From assembly GCF_000003195.3 (NCBI RefSeq), contig NC_012875.2:12118174-12182173 (forward strand): 64,000 bases of DNA, in the 5' to 3' direction. The DNA is from Sorghum bicolor. Taxonomy: Eukaryota > Streptophyta > Magnoliopsida > Poales > Poaceae. The position numbers were made by a program, and so were the translations under genes. Position 1 is the stretch's first letter; every line of letters starts with the position of its first letter. Under the pieces are notes generated by a model. The model was not told where the DNA came from. It ran no database searches and saw nothing but the letters and a program-made list of their open reading frames with translations. This document shows, piece by piece, positions 46,930-58,433 of this stretch.

Positions 46930-48210
46930 TCACTCGTCCTGGGATTCGCTGGATGGCGTAGTCTGTGGTTCCAGCGGCGCCTCCTCTTTGTGTATAACTA
47001 TCTTCTCTCTCCACACCTGACTCGGTGCTACGGTCTCCTCAGGACAGTTCTGTTCAAGCTGTATGTCTTCAGACCTTACTACTTCTCCTTCGTAGTCTGC
47101 CCATCCGTCCTTGATAATTTGCCTCCTCTGGTTGCGGTTGCATCGTCTTCTTCTTGTCCTGACCTGCTTAGAGTCTTCAACTATATAGTTAGGGTCAGTA
47201 AAATAGCAGCGTACCTTCTCAGAGGGGAAGTGCATGTGGAGTTCTCTGGTTCTAATGTAGATTATTGCTTTAACGGTGCTGAGGAACGGTCTCCCAAGGA
47301 TGATGGGTGGATCATACTCGTCTTCTCCCATGTCAATAACCTGAAAATCTTTATGGAAAAAATGATCGTCTATTTTGACAGGGACATCAGTTACTATACC
47401 TTCAACCTTTCGGAATGTCTGATCTGCCATCTGGAGCTGAATGTATGTCGGTTTTAGGGGCATGGTTCCGAACAGGAGCTGATAGGTGACTGCGGCCTTT
47501 ATGTTAACGCCTGACCCGGTGTCGCAAAGCATCTTCTGGAAGTTGTATCCAATAATGGAGCACGGGATGCTTGGCATACCTGAGTCGTCCTTTTTGGTCA
47601 GGAACGGTGACTTAAGTTGACGATCTTGACCTCCTTGAACTGCACTGACCATCTTAGCTGACTCGGTCCACATTTGATTGTTCCTGATCCTCCTGTTGGT
47701 CCTCTTCTTTGGTTCATGTCGGGATTGCTTTGAGATTTGTGTAGTCTTGTTCTTGAAGGAAAACGTCTCCTTTCTCCCCTTGATGTAGAATCTGATCTTG
47801 GCAGCACTAGCGTAGATGACAGCTCCCGAGGTGTTCAGGAATGGCCTCCCTAGGATGATGGGTGCCCTCTCATCAGTACCAGTCACTATCACCATGAAGT
47901 CTGCTGGGGCGTACAAGGTACCAACTCGGACGCAGAGGTTCTTCAATATTCCCTTTGGGAAACTTAGTGTCCGATCTGCAAGCTGCAAACACATGGTTGT
48001 TTCTAGTAAAGGATTTGTAAAGAATTTTTCATAGAGTACTCTAGGCATAATGTTGACGCTGGAGCTTAAGTCGTAGAGTGCTTCTAGGAAGTCTACCATG
48101 CCGATGGAGATCGAGATGACGGAGCGTCCTGGATCGCCTCTCTTGACCGGCAGAAGGTCAGTAATTACTTCCACAACGAGGTTACTCCAGTAGTTACCTG
48201 CATCAAACAT
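46930..48210 (-). CDS. Fam-1 (minus) tandem retropepsin-like domains, ORF of 426 codons
   Basis: Retropepsins are aspartic proteases that mature Gag and Pol. This frame holds two protease-like domains in a row. The first has ALYDLSSSVNIMP near 48060 in the active-site position (normally D-x-G, here D-L-S) and ends with PIILGRPFLNTSGAVIY. The second has MLCDTGSGVNI near 47530 (intact D-T-G) and ends with PIILGRPFLSTVKAIIY. A basic linker joins them and a basic tail follows. Upstream, the same frame continues the gag-2 tail after a TAG at 48298-48300. No RT follows. The same arrangement recurs at 55860-57017. Which domain would be active is not known; residue patterns favour the second. Confidence 0.82.
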   Translation of the reverse strand: MFDAGNYWSNLVVEVITDLLPVKRGDPGRSVISISIGMVDFLEALYDLSSSVNIMPRVLYEKFFTNPLLETTMCLQLADRTLSFPKGILKNLCVRVGTLYAPADFMVIVTGTDERAPIILGRPFLNTSGAVIYASAAKIRFYIKGRKETFSFKNKTTQISKQSRHEPKKRTNRRIRNNQMWTESAKMVSAVQGGQDRQLKSPFLTKKDDSGMPSIPCSIIGYNFQKMLCDTGSGVNIKAAVTYQLLFGTMPLKPTYIQLQMADQTFRKVEGIVTDVPVKIDDHFFHKDFQVIDMGEDEYDPPIILGRPFLSTVKAIIYIRTRELHMHFPSEKVRCYFTDPNYIVEDSKQVRTRRRRCNRNQRRQIIKDGWADYEGEVVRSEDIQLEQNCPEETVAPSQVWREKIVIHKEEAPLEPQTTPSSESQDE

Positions 48211-48297
48211 GTCTACAAAATTTACATATTCTAATCCTTCCGGTTGTGATGGTATACCGGGGTTAGTAGCAGGAACAGCAACAGATATTTGATTTAA

Positions 48298-48660
48298 CTA
48301 AGATTCAATCATTTTATTAAAGCTAATTTGATTCTTGATGGCAGTAGAGAAATTATCCATTCTATTATTTATATTTTCTAACATTTTATCATTAGATGCC
48401 AATTTCTTAGATAGGTTATCTATTAGCTTTCCTTGATTAAACACTAACTCTCTCTGAGGTAGAAAATTATTAGTATTATTGTAAGAATTATTACCTTGAT
48501 AATTACCTGAGTAGTTAGGCCTCTGTTGATTCCAACCTTGATTTTGTTGAGGACGGTTGTAGTAGTAGTAGTTGTTGTTGATGTAGTTTACGTCCTCAAG
48601 CATCTCAGGGCAGTGATTGCCTGAGTGTCCAGTATCTCCACTGTGTTTGTGCTCATAGAT
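48298..48660 (-). pseudogene. Fam-1 (minus) gag type 2, C-terminal tail
   Basis: The frame shows the second half of a CCHC zinc knuckle (GDTGHSGNHCPEM), then an Asn/Tyr/Gln-rich stretch and a coiled-coil-like part (LIDNLSKKLASNDKMLEN). It matches 55420-55770. The first two cysteines of the knuckle are missing: homology breaks near 48660. A TAG at 48298-48300, where the plus-strand copy has CAG, separates it from the protease ORF. Confidence 0.8.
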
Positions 48661-50047
48661 CCAGGTTCTTCACTTGGTGGAGTCTGAGAGTTGTAAAACT
48701 CCTTCATATTTTGCTCGAAGTGTACCTGCTCATAGAGACAAAGCAGAGATCAAGTGCATGGGCCCTGTTGGTGGAAAACACCAACAGAACCAAAAGTGTA
48801 TTTGTTCTTCTCTAACCTAAAGCCTAGTGAGCAAGACAAAGTTGATGGATAATAAAATCATGAGTGTAGCATTTAAAACATTTATCACATCAGATCGCTC
48901 AACCTAATGGAATGATAAGCTATATATACTTATGTTTTTTTATATATATCTTCCACAGATTGCGTGTGCAACATTTTAGTTCATATAATTAGGAGTGTGG
49001 GATCACAAAGGTGGAAGGACTAAACATATTGAATCGATTGGGTTGGTTAATATAGAGTTATAAATCATACACGTTTGTCTCTTTTATTCATGTGAACGCT
49101 AGAACCAAGGAGAAGATTATAAAAGTGATAGTCAAGTACCTTAAGATGTTACCTTACTTGAAGAGTGATGGTACAGTATCTCCTTGTGGAAGTTTTCCTT
49201 TCTTAGCGGTTGTGCATCGTGTTTGTGGCACCCTCCATGGATCATCTCTTGTGAGCTATGCCTTCCTTGTGTAAATTGTTAAACTTCATGTGTCTCTCCC
49301 TTTGTCTCCAATGTGAGTTTATCTCAGGACTTCCCAGGTCGATATTGAAAGTTTTCCTACAGGGGTTAGTCCAACAAAATATCCCATATCTACTATAGCA
49401 TACTATCGGCTCAAAAATCAACCTAGACACCGTGTCTAATTTGATCTAGGAAGGCATTTTAACCTAAGCACCATGCTTAATTTAAAATCCCTTGGAAGTA
49501 AGATCATCATTCCTAAACTAAGCACCATGCTTAATTAAGAGATAAATAAGACTACTCCAAACCTAGTCATATACTAAAGCAAATAAAGGTATCATGAGAG
49601 CATTTATAGAGATCTACTCAAGTGGAGATGAAGTAGTGTGATTAGTATTTAACAAATTGAGCATGTCTCAAAGGTAGGGACAACCAACATAGCAACATGG
49701 CAAATGATGTTTTTATGTAAAGTACTCCCCCAAGCTTGAATTTTGCAAAATTAATGTTTGGATGAATTTCATTCAATGTTGTATGATGATTGGTTGGACA
49801 TACCTTGTGCTTGTCATTCATCCGATCTTCTTGCTCCAATCCTGGAAAGGTTAGTGACAAGAATACCCGGAGGAATTTTTTTTACAATTATCCTTATATG
49901 CTCAATACACAAGGTAATGTTGCAAATAATTAAAAGCTCATGTTACGATCTGAACAGTGCTTATTTTAGGACACTAAGCTTGTCCTTGGGAAACCATCAA
50001 TTTATGTCGGCGAAGTGGTTTCCCCTCCAACGCTGACCTATATCAAC
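48661..50047 (-). mobile_element. Fam-1 (minus) non-coding part between gag-1 tail and gag-2 tail
   Basis: It is the reverse complement of 18108-19480 with small differences. No gene is supported. A purine tract on the minus strand (49725-49736, CTTGGGGGAGTA) repeats the motif at 18421. Confidence 0.7.
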
Positions 50048-50260
50048 TCAACGAGATCTGCAATATTTATTATAAACATATGCATCGACAACCGCCCTTT
50101 TAAAGTTTTTATAAATAGAAGGGAAGAGGGGGTTGGAGATCTCGAATGTGGTGATGTTGGAGAGACCAATAGATTGGGAAGATGTTGCATATGAGCATGG
50201 AGTAAATGAAGTGGCTATGAAATAAATTCTATGCTCATTAATGTTTGGAGTGAAATCCAT
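50048..50260 (-). pseudogene. Fam-1 (minus) gag type 1, C-terminal leftover
   Basis: About 70 residues (from NINEHRIYFIATSF to AYVYNKYCRSR) match the C-terminal end of the gag at 16540-18107. The rest of gag-1 is deleted, so this tail lies only about 100 bp from the primer site. Confidence 0.85.
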
Positions 50261-50354
50261 GTGGTATAGTGAAAATTGTAAGGTGAGTGTGGTAAAAAAG
50301 ATAAAGAACAAGGATACACGGACGACTTGGTTCGAAACTAGCACAGCTACCGTT

Positions 50355-50371
50355 CCCCGGCAACGGCGCCA
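50355..50371 (-). promoter_or_regulatory. Fam-1 (minus) primer binding site
   Basis: On the minus strand TGGCGCCGTTGCCGGGG lies 7 bp after the 5' LTR end at 50379. Confidence 0.88.
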
Positions 50372-50378
50372 CAAAGCT

Positions 50379-51594
50379 TGTTGGGTATTTTAAACGCAAA
50401 CAGAAAAATCCGCAAGTGCACGGATACCGATGTAGCTTTCACCCGGGAGTATTCCAGAGTATCGATTTTGCACAGGGAACGTGAGTGTACTAATTAAGAT
50501 TTAAGATCGCCCAAGGATAACTATATAAGTATTTTTGGTTGGAAGAGATAAAGTTTCCTGAGAGTTCTCTAGTTGATCTAAGAATCAAGAATTACTGCAG
50601 AGATTATTTATTTTGGGACATCAGAACACTAACCACAGAAAGAGATGAGAAGGGGGCTAGGAAGCTCTGACTACGGTTCTACAAACACCGATCCGAACGA
50701 GGTGGAATACGTCGACCGTTAGGGCTGTCACTACCCTAAGGCTACCACAACAATCCGCAGGATTGGGTGCAATTCCAGGTAATTGCAAGAATAAACACCA
50801 CGTCTAATCTATTAATTACTACTCTAGCATTTCAAATACTAGAGCACTTGATGCAAGCTGGAATCCAATAAATAACTTGAATGTAAATAAAAGTAATTAA
50901 AGAACTCAGGAATTATGAATTGAAGAACTTGGAGAACGATGAAGAACGAACCAGTTACTGCAAAAGTACAATGTTGAGGAAGATCCAACAGATCCGGCTC
51001 TTCCTTCGCTCTCCTCTTCTCTCTCCCCATTTTCTATATTACAACTAGAACTAACTAGAACCAGAACTAGATGAACTAGAACTAGAACTAGATGAACTAG
51101 AGGGATCCTCTCTACTTGGATGAATAATTGAAACCCTAGCTTTGATTCTGTAGAAGAGGTATGCTCTCCAGGGGCCAGGGGGCCTGCTTATATTGCCCTT
51201 CCAAATGAACATGGGCCGTCGGATCAAACCGACCTTAATCACATAGTTTTCCTTGATCCTCAAAGGCGGTGGAGTACGATCCGCGAGACCTGCCCTGATT
51301 GGTCACCGGGCAAGGCGGGCGCCCTGCCCCCGGGCCCGCTCGGCCTCCCGTTCGTTCTCGTGGCTTCTGGAGTCTTCTAGATGATAGAAAATTGGCGCAC
51401 ATGTTAATATCTCTATGTAATCCTGATGTGGGGGCCCTTTCTCCATATTTCCTGATGACCCCATGCAGAAATAGACAAACACCAAAACTCGTGGAATTCT
51501 GACACATAAAACCCTAAGTCTGGGTGTTGGATGCATTTGGATCCTTTTCCATGATTAGTTGACAGGTAAATGTGAGCATTAAGGACCGTCAACA
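50379..51594 (-). repeat. Fam-1 (minus) 5' LTR
   Basis: This 1216 bp LTR starts, on the minus strand, TGTTGACGGTCC at 51594 and ends ACCCAACA at 50379. It pairs with the truncated LTR at 43601. Confidence 0.9.
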
Positions 51595-52550
51595 CTGCCC
51601 TATACATGGGAGGGGGACTATATAAGAATCAACGAAGCTATCACCATTGTGAACTACCTCGCGATCCAGCATATATGGTACAATCACATATAAATACGGT
51701 ATAGGCACCACGCCTACACAATACTTATCATTTACCCATTGATCTCATGGATAAATGCTATATGATCCTAAACATGTATATAATTCCAATCTAACTAAGC
51801 CAAGCATATAACTATGATAAACTAAGAATGATATAATTGCAAATATAAACACGTAGAGCAAAGTCATAATCAATATATTGAAATAGAGCAAAGTCATATT
51901 CATAATATTGAAGAACAATGATGAACAAATGAAGAACAGTAGAAGAATTACCAAGAATCTTCTTGACAGATCCGGAAACCAATCGAAGATCGACTCCTTC
52001 AAGTTCTAATCCTATGTAGCTATGCTAAACTAGAGATCTAGTAGATGTGGTGGCTCTAGGGCTTGATCAGAGACTCTCCTCCTTAGATGAATGAATGAAT
52101 TAGGGTTTCAGAGGTGTCTTCTCCAGGGACCAGGGGGCCTGCTTATATAGCCCCTCCAAATGAACGGGGGCCATCAGATCAAACTGACCATAATCGCATG
52201 GTTTTCCTTAATCCTTTAGGTCGGTGGAGCATAATCCGTGAGGCGGAGCCTGATTGGTCGCCAGAGGAGGGCGGGCGCCCTGTCCCCGGTCCCGCTCGGC
52301 CTCCTATTCATTCTCGTGGCTTCTGGACTCTTCTAGATGATAGAAAATTGGCGTACATGGTAATATCTCTATGTAAACTCGATGTGTGGGCCTTTCCTCC
52401 ATATTTCCTGATAACCCCTTGTAGAAATAGACAAACACCAAAACTCGTGGAATTCTGTCTTATAAAACCCTAAGTCTGGGTGTTGGTTGCATTTGGATCC
52501 TTTTCTTTATTTATTTGATGATTAAATTTGGTACTTAACGACCGTCAACA
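51595..52550 (-). repeat. Fragment of another Fam-1 LTR, minus orientation
   Basis: On the minus strand it starts TGTTGACGGTCGTTAAG at 52550 and runs ~955 bp until cut at 51595 by the preceding element. It matches the first part of the LTR at 52666 in inverted orientation. Purine-tract-like sequence follows at 52551, so it was a 3' LTR. Confidence 0.85.
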
Positions 52551-52665
52551 AACATCCCAAAGCTTACCTCTTGCTCGTCCCTAAGCAAGGATAGTCTCAG
52601 TGATGGATCTAAACTTGCTATAATGCATTTGAAAGTTGACGGTACACATGCTTTCAAATGAGGTC
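52551..52665 (-). mobile_element. Internal 3' end of the same truncated Fam-1 element
   Basis: About 115 bp match 44706-44800 (CTTGCTCGTCCCTAAGCAAG). The element is cut here by the next Fam-1 LTR at 52666. Confidence 0.65.
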
Positions 52666-54301
52666 TGTTGACGGTCCTTAAGTATCAAATATAATCAATA
52701 AATAAACAAAGAAACGGATCCAAATGCAACCGACACCCAGACTTAGGGTTTTATCTGACAGAATTCCACGAGTTCTGGTGTTTGTCTATTTCTGCAGGGG
52801 GTTATCAGGAAATATGGAGGAAAGGCCCACACGTCGGGTTTACATAGAGATATTAACGTGCACCGCAATTATCCAACATCTAGAAGAGTCCAGAAGCCAT
52901 GGGAACGAGCGGGAGGCCGAGCGGACCCGGGGACAGGGCACCCGCCCTTCCGCCCGCCCTGGCCTGAGAGCCAATCAGGCTCTGCCTTGCGGATTATGCT
53001 CCACCGACCTAAGGGATTAAGGAAAACAGTGCGATTAAGGTCGGTTTGATCCAATGGTCCATATTCATTTGGAGGGACTATATAAACAGACCCCTGGCCC
53101 CTGGAGGAGAGGACCTCGGAAGCCCTAATTCATTTATTCATCTTTGGAGAAGAAGTCTCTGATCAAGCCCTAGAGCCACCACATCAACTAGATCTCTAGT
53201 TTAGCATAGCTACATAGGATTAGAACTATAAGGAGTCAATCTTCGATTGGTTTTCGGATCTGTCAAGAGGATTCTTGGTAATTCCTCTACTGTTCTTCAT
53301 TTGTTCATCATTGTTCTTCAATATTATGAATATGACTTTGTTCTACTTCAATATATTGATTATGACTTTGCTCTACTTGTTTATATTTGCAATTATATTG
53401 TTCTTAGTTTATCATAGTTATATGCTTGGCTTAGTTAGATTGGAATTATATACATGTTTAGGATCCTATAGCATTTATCCATGTGTATAGTGGGTAAATG
53501 ATAAGTATTGTGTAAGCGTGGTGCCTATACCGTATTTATCTACGATTGTACCCTGTATGGCGGATCGCGGCGTAGTTCGTGGTGGTGACAGCTCCATTGA
53601 TTCTTATATAGTCCCCCTCTCGTGTATAGGGCAGGCAGAACAACATTATTACACAGGAGTGATTGCTATGTTTCACATCTTCCTTGATAATATCACTATG
53701 CATGGGCGTAGTCTTGTCTCGCAATGATTGCCAAGTATAATTGCACTAACTATGATATGCTAGACTTTATAGTTAAGAATAACTTAGGAAATATTCTTGT
53801 AGTTCATCCTAATTCCAAGCTAATGACTTGCTAGATCTCTTGAGGTGCTTATTATTATTATATGTGGCTAGTTATGCTGATCAGATTAATTATCTTTGTC
53901 ACCATTCATATTTTATCTATATTTTACGTGATATTTATCCCTGTATGAAGGAGATAGATAAATGCTCTCTATTATACATGCAATGATAGATACTCAATTT
54001 CATATTCCATAATCAACATTGATGATTAGCAATCCCTTCCTAGTGGTAAAAATATAAATAATGATACCTGGAATACTTCCCGGTTAAAATGCTACATCGA
54101 TATTAATCTGTGCGCTTGTAGATCTCATTTATAATTCATTCAGAAGAGCAATTGCATATTTCAATACCGTGTCTTTCATGTCATGCTGGGGATGACAACT
54201 TGGCTTAAGTGGCATGAGGGATAGGTTTGGCATCTTTGGCGCCATTATCAGAATTAGAAAACTAAGTCTACTTTTGGTAATGACGTTAAGAATGCCCAAC
54301 A
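52666..54301 (+). repeat. Fam-1 5' LTR of the third element
   Basis: This 1636 bp LTR begins TGTTGACGGTCC and ends GCCCAACA, 8 bp before the primer site. It is longer than the other Fam-1 LTRs. Near its end it holds a primer-site-like TTGGCGCCATTATC (about 54235). Confidence 0.85.
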
Positions 54302-54309
54302 AGCATTTT

Positions 54310-54326
54310 TGGCGCCGTTGTCGGGG
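54310..54326 (+). promoter_or_regulatory. Fam-1 primer binding site, third element
   Basis: TGGCGCCGTTGTCGGGG lies just after the LTR end. Confidence 0.88.
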
Positions 54327-54462
54327 AAGACTGATTACTAATATGGAATGAATACGGAATTTCGAGTCATCATTTGCATCACTAATATGATTGAGATTAT
54401 CAATTCTCTCATACAGTTTTACCCCTATTTTTCTATTTTGATTATTTTATGCAGGGTAATGT

Positions 54463-55830
54463 ATGAATAGAAGACATCTTCCAGGAAATTTTGTTGACAA
54501 TCCCGAAGCATTATTCAGAAAAACAGGAGCCAAGCTCAAGAAGAAATCGTCAACACTTCAGCACGAAGCTTCATCCAATTCAGCATATCGCCGAAGTTTC
54601 ATCCGGAACTTGTCGAGTGAGTTCGGAGCCATGGTGAACAAATCGATCCGCGAGTTCTCAGCTCCCACTACGGACAACATCCGCACTGGACCCGCTGCAG
54701 AGAGCGAATGCAACTTTGAGCTCAAGCCTGGGCTTATCAACATGGTGCAATCCAACCAGTTCAGTGGGAAGGCACACGAAGATGCTAGTGCTCATCTCCA
54801 ACACTTCCTAGAGATTTGCAGCACATTCACTATATCAGGAGTCCCAAGAGATGCTATACTACTTCGCCTTTTTCTCATTCTCACTATTAGGGAGAGCGAA
54901 GCAGTGGTTCTACGCTACAAAGGAGAAGAATACTACGTGGGCACTCTGCTCCACGAACTTTCTGGCTAAGTTATTTCCCATGGGCAAGACCAATGCTCTC
55001 TGTGGGAAAATTACAAGTTTTCAGCAACAACATGATGAATCCGTTCTAGAAGCATGGGAGCGCTTCCAAGACTACATCCTAGAATGTCCCCATCATGGAA
55101 TGGAGACCTGGCTACTGATGCAGACGTTTTATCATGGGCTCGGCAATAGTGCCCGTGAGACCATGGATGCTGCAGCTCGAGGAGCATTCCTATCACTCAC
55201 CATAGCACAAGCCACAGCTCTTGTGGAGAAGATGGCGTCCAACCAAGGCTGGAATGAAGAAAGGACCCAGACACGCAATAGAGGTGGAGGTATGCACCAG
55301 CTCAAGAAGGTAGACATGCTGTCTGCCAAGCTAGACCTGCTCATGAAGAAGCTCGATGATAGAGTTGGAGATAAGAAGGAAGTCATGCATGTCTATGACA
55401 CTCACATGACTTGTGAGGAGTGTGGAGATACTGGACACTCAGGCAATCACTGTCCTGAGATGCTTGAGGACGTGAACTACATCAACAACAACAATTACTA
55501 CTACTACTACCGTCCTCGGCAAAATCAAGGTTGGAATCAACAGAGGCCTAACTACTTAATTAATTATCAAGGTAACAATTCTTACAATAATAATAATAAG
55601 TTTCTACCTCTGAGAGAGTTAGTGTCTAATCAAGGAAAGCTAATGGATAACCTATCTAAGAAATTGGCATCTAATGATAAAATGTTAGAAAATATAAATA
55701 ATAGAATGGATAATTTCTCTACTGCCATCAAAAATCAAATTAGCTTTAATAAAATGATTGAATCTCAGTTAAATCAAATAGCTGCTGCTGTTCCTACTAC
55801 TAACCCCGGTATACCATCACAACCGGAAGG
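54463..55830 (+). pseudogene. Fam-1 gag type 2, frameshifted
   Basis: ATG 54463 is the first start after the primer site (MNRRHLPGNF). The frame is open to 54969, but coding similarity passes to another frame near 54875 (LLGRAKQWFYATKEKN, then ITSFQQQHDESVLEAWERF, the Retrotrans_gag pattern). A one-base insertion there is the simplest explanation. The zinc knuckle CEECGDTGHSGNHC (CCHC) lies at about 55410-55455. An Asn/Tyr-rich stretch and a short coiled-coil-like segment follow, and the frame then runs without a stop into the protease. This gag differs from the type 1 gag at 16540. Confidence 0.85.
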
Positions 55831-57017
55831 ATTAGAATCTGCAAATCTTGTAGACATGTTTGATACAGGTAACTACTGGAGTAACCCCGTTGCAGAAGTT
55901 ACTATTGACCTTCTCCCGGTCAAGAGAGGCGATCCAGGACGCCCAGTCATCCCGATCTCCATCGGCATGGTGGACTTCCAAGAAGCACTCTACGACTTTG
56001 GCTCTAGTGTCAACATTATGCCTAGGGTACTCTATGAAAAAATCTTTACATATTCTTTATTAGAAACAACTATGTGTTTGCAGCCTGCAGATCGGACGCT
56101 AAGTTTTCTCAAGGGAATATTGAAGAACCTCTGCGTCCAAGTTGGTGCCTTGTACGCCCCAGCAGACTTCGTGGTGATAGAGACCGATAATGATGAGAGG
56201 GCACTCGTCATCCAGGAAGGCCATTTCTGAACATCTCGGGAGCTGTCATCTACGCTAGTACTGCCGAGATCAGTTTCTACATCAAAGGGAGGAAGGAGAC
56301 GTTTTCCTTCAAGAACAAGACTACACAAATCCCAAAGCAATCCCGACATGAACCAAGGAAGAGGACCAACAGGTCAGCTAAGATGGTCACTGCAGTTCAC
56401 GGATGTCAAGATCATCGACTTAAGTCACCATTCCTGACCAAGAAGGACGACCCAGGTATGCCAGGCATCCAGTTCTCCATTAATGGATACAACTTCCAGA
56501 AGAGCTTTGCGACACCGGGTCGGGCGTCTACATAATAGCCGCATTCACCTATCAGCTCCTGTTCGGAACCATGCCCCTAAAACCGACATACATTCAGCTC
56601 CAAATGGCAGATCAGAGATTCCGAAAGGTTGAAGGTATAGTAACTAATGTCCCTGTCAAAATAGAGAACCATTTTGTCCATACAGATTTTCAGGTTATTG
56701 ACATGGGAGAAGACGAGTACGATCCACCCATCATCCTTGCGAGACCGTTCCTTAGCACAGTTAAAGCAATCATCTACATTGGAACCAGAGAAGTTCATAT
56801 GCACTTCCCCTCTAAGAAGGTACGCCGCTATTTTACTGACCCTAACTATATAGTTGAAGACTCTAAGCAGGTCAGGACAAGAAGAAGACGACGCAACCGC
56901 AACCAGAGGAGGCAAATCATAAAGGACGGATGGGCAGACTACGAAGGAGAAATGGTAAGGTCTGAAGACATACAGCTTCAACAGAACTGTTCTGAGCAGA
57001 CCGTAGCACTGAGTTAG
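55831..57017 (+). pseudogene. Fam-1 tandem retropepsin-like domains, third element
   Basis: The first domain has ALYDFGSSVNIMP near 55990, an acceptable D-x-G-S active site. The frame is lost near 56205 by what looks like a one-base deletion in the LGRPF motif and ends at 56230. The second domain follows in a further frame, with DTGSGVYI near 56510-56535 and the rest open from 56571 to 57017 (DVPVKI-like segment, PIILARPFLSTVKAIIY, basic tail). No RT follows. Two protease domains in the same order as on the minus strand at 46930-48210 show that the doubling belongs to the family and is not local damage. Confidence 0.83.
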
Positions 57018-58393
57018 GTGTGGAGAGAGAAGATAGCTATACACGAAGAGGAGGCACCACCGGAACCACCGACTACGCCATCCAGCAAATCACAGGACGA
57101 CTGAGAAAACAGAGAGTCCCGTTCGGAGGACTTAAAAACACCGAACGCCTTGCCAAGAGGTAAACTTGGTAGTTATCCTTTTCCTTTCAATTATTTAAAA
57201 TAGTTTGCTTAGTTAATCAGGTTCATATCTTCTTGAAAAGAAAAAAATAAAAATATTAAAACCAATAAGCCCCATGTGAGTATACAAGTGGCATAAACCA
57301 TAAGTACATGGCATAAAAATAAAAATAATAATAACTCTTCTGCTCTATAAAAATAAAATTGTGATCCTACCAAAGAAAGTAGCTTTATTGAGGAGGCTCA
57401 ACATGATAAAGGCTGGATATTTATGCTAACACCTAATCAGTTCCACAAAGCTTTGTTGTCTATTTATGCTCCACAGAATTCAAGGATCAAGAAGACTAGT
57501 AGACGGAGGACATTCTAATCGCTGTGTGGGTGCTGTCGACGTTCAAATACACCTCCACCGCCTGCAAGCTACATCAGAAAAAATTACGTCAAAATCCAGT
57601 TTGGGGGAGAGCACCCCCATTTATCCCGCTAAGTATTTTTATCTACATTTATACTTATGCTATATTAAAATATATATATATAAATAACCATGAAAAACCA
57701 AATAAAGATTTTGTGCTTATATATATCTTTTGCTTAGTGTGCTTAATAAATAAATAAAGTGGCTATGTTAAACTAAATCTTAATAAAACTCTAACATGGA
57801 TATGATGAATAGTTGCTCTGCCTAATTTTCAAATTTGAGTTCTCTCTAGTTTAGATATAACTGTTATAATTTAAAGCTTGCTCTAAAAACCTGAACTTGT
57901 GGGAAGAGAACTTGATCTGAAGTGTAAGTTGTTAACGAGTATGATATGAGAAGGTTGAGCTGCTGTTTATATGTTCCTAGACATGCTAGAATTCTGGAGA
58001 ATTTTATCTTTGAAAATATTTGAAATATCACATGATGATTTCCTGTATGATGAGAGTTTAAATTCCTACCACAGCCAAACATACATGCTTGCTAGACTTT
58101 GAGCCACACATTTACTTTTTACTGCTTCTAAGCATTGAGTGTGGTCAAGCTATGTAGACCTTTAGGAGCTTGTCATGCGGTTAAAATCAAGATTTCACTT
58201 GCACGTTCACTCACACATGCTGCTTCTACTCCGAAAGTACGCATCCACATATATCCACTCATTAACGTCTCCAGAACCACCCAAAAGTATTCTACTCCTA
58301 ATCCCCGAGAGAATAGCCAAAAATATTCTCCTATTTCTGTTTTTCCGTGTGAAATAAATGCTCGAGTTATCTTGGTCACTACCACTTGCTACC

Positions 58394-58394
<1 letters not shown>
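57018..58394 (+). mobile_element. Fam-1 non-coding 3' internal region, third element
   Basis: It is collinear with 19640-20945. A purine tract TTTGGGGGAGAGC lies at 57600-57612. No gene is supported. It stops at a TA microsatellite, so the 3' LTR is missing. Confidence 0.75.

Positions 58395-58430
<36 letters not shown>
58395..58430. repeat. (TA)18 microsatellite
   Basis: A 36 bp uninterrupted run of TA sits exactly where similarity to the Fam-1 3' region ends. A second run occupies about 59160-59182. Confidence 0.95.

Positions 58431-58433
<3 letters not shown>

Larger units (their letters stand above)
43601..51594 (-). mobile_element. Fam-1 element, minus orientation, with two protease domains
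   Basis: Read on the minus strand: 5' LTR (50379-51594), primer site (50355-50371), a leftover gag-1 tail, non-coding sequence, gag-2 tail plus two protease domains, non-coding sequence, purine tract (44706-44718) and 3' LTR (43601-44705). The last ~130 bp of the 3' LTR are missing at the junction with Fam-2. There is no RT or integrase, so it is non-autonomous. Its insertion interrupts another Fam-1 LTR at 51595. Confidence 0.9.

Noticed and set aside
43601..51594. Pairing of the Fam-1 LTR at 15034 with the LTR at 43601 as the two ends of one element
   Set aside because: They are in opposite orientation, and the minus-strand element has its own 5' LTR and primer site at 50355-51594.
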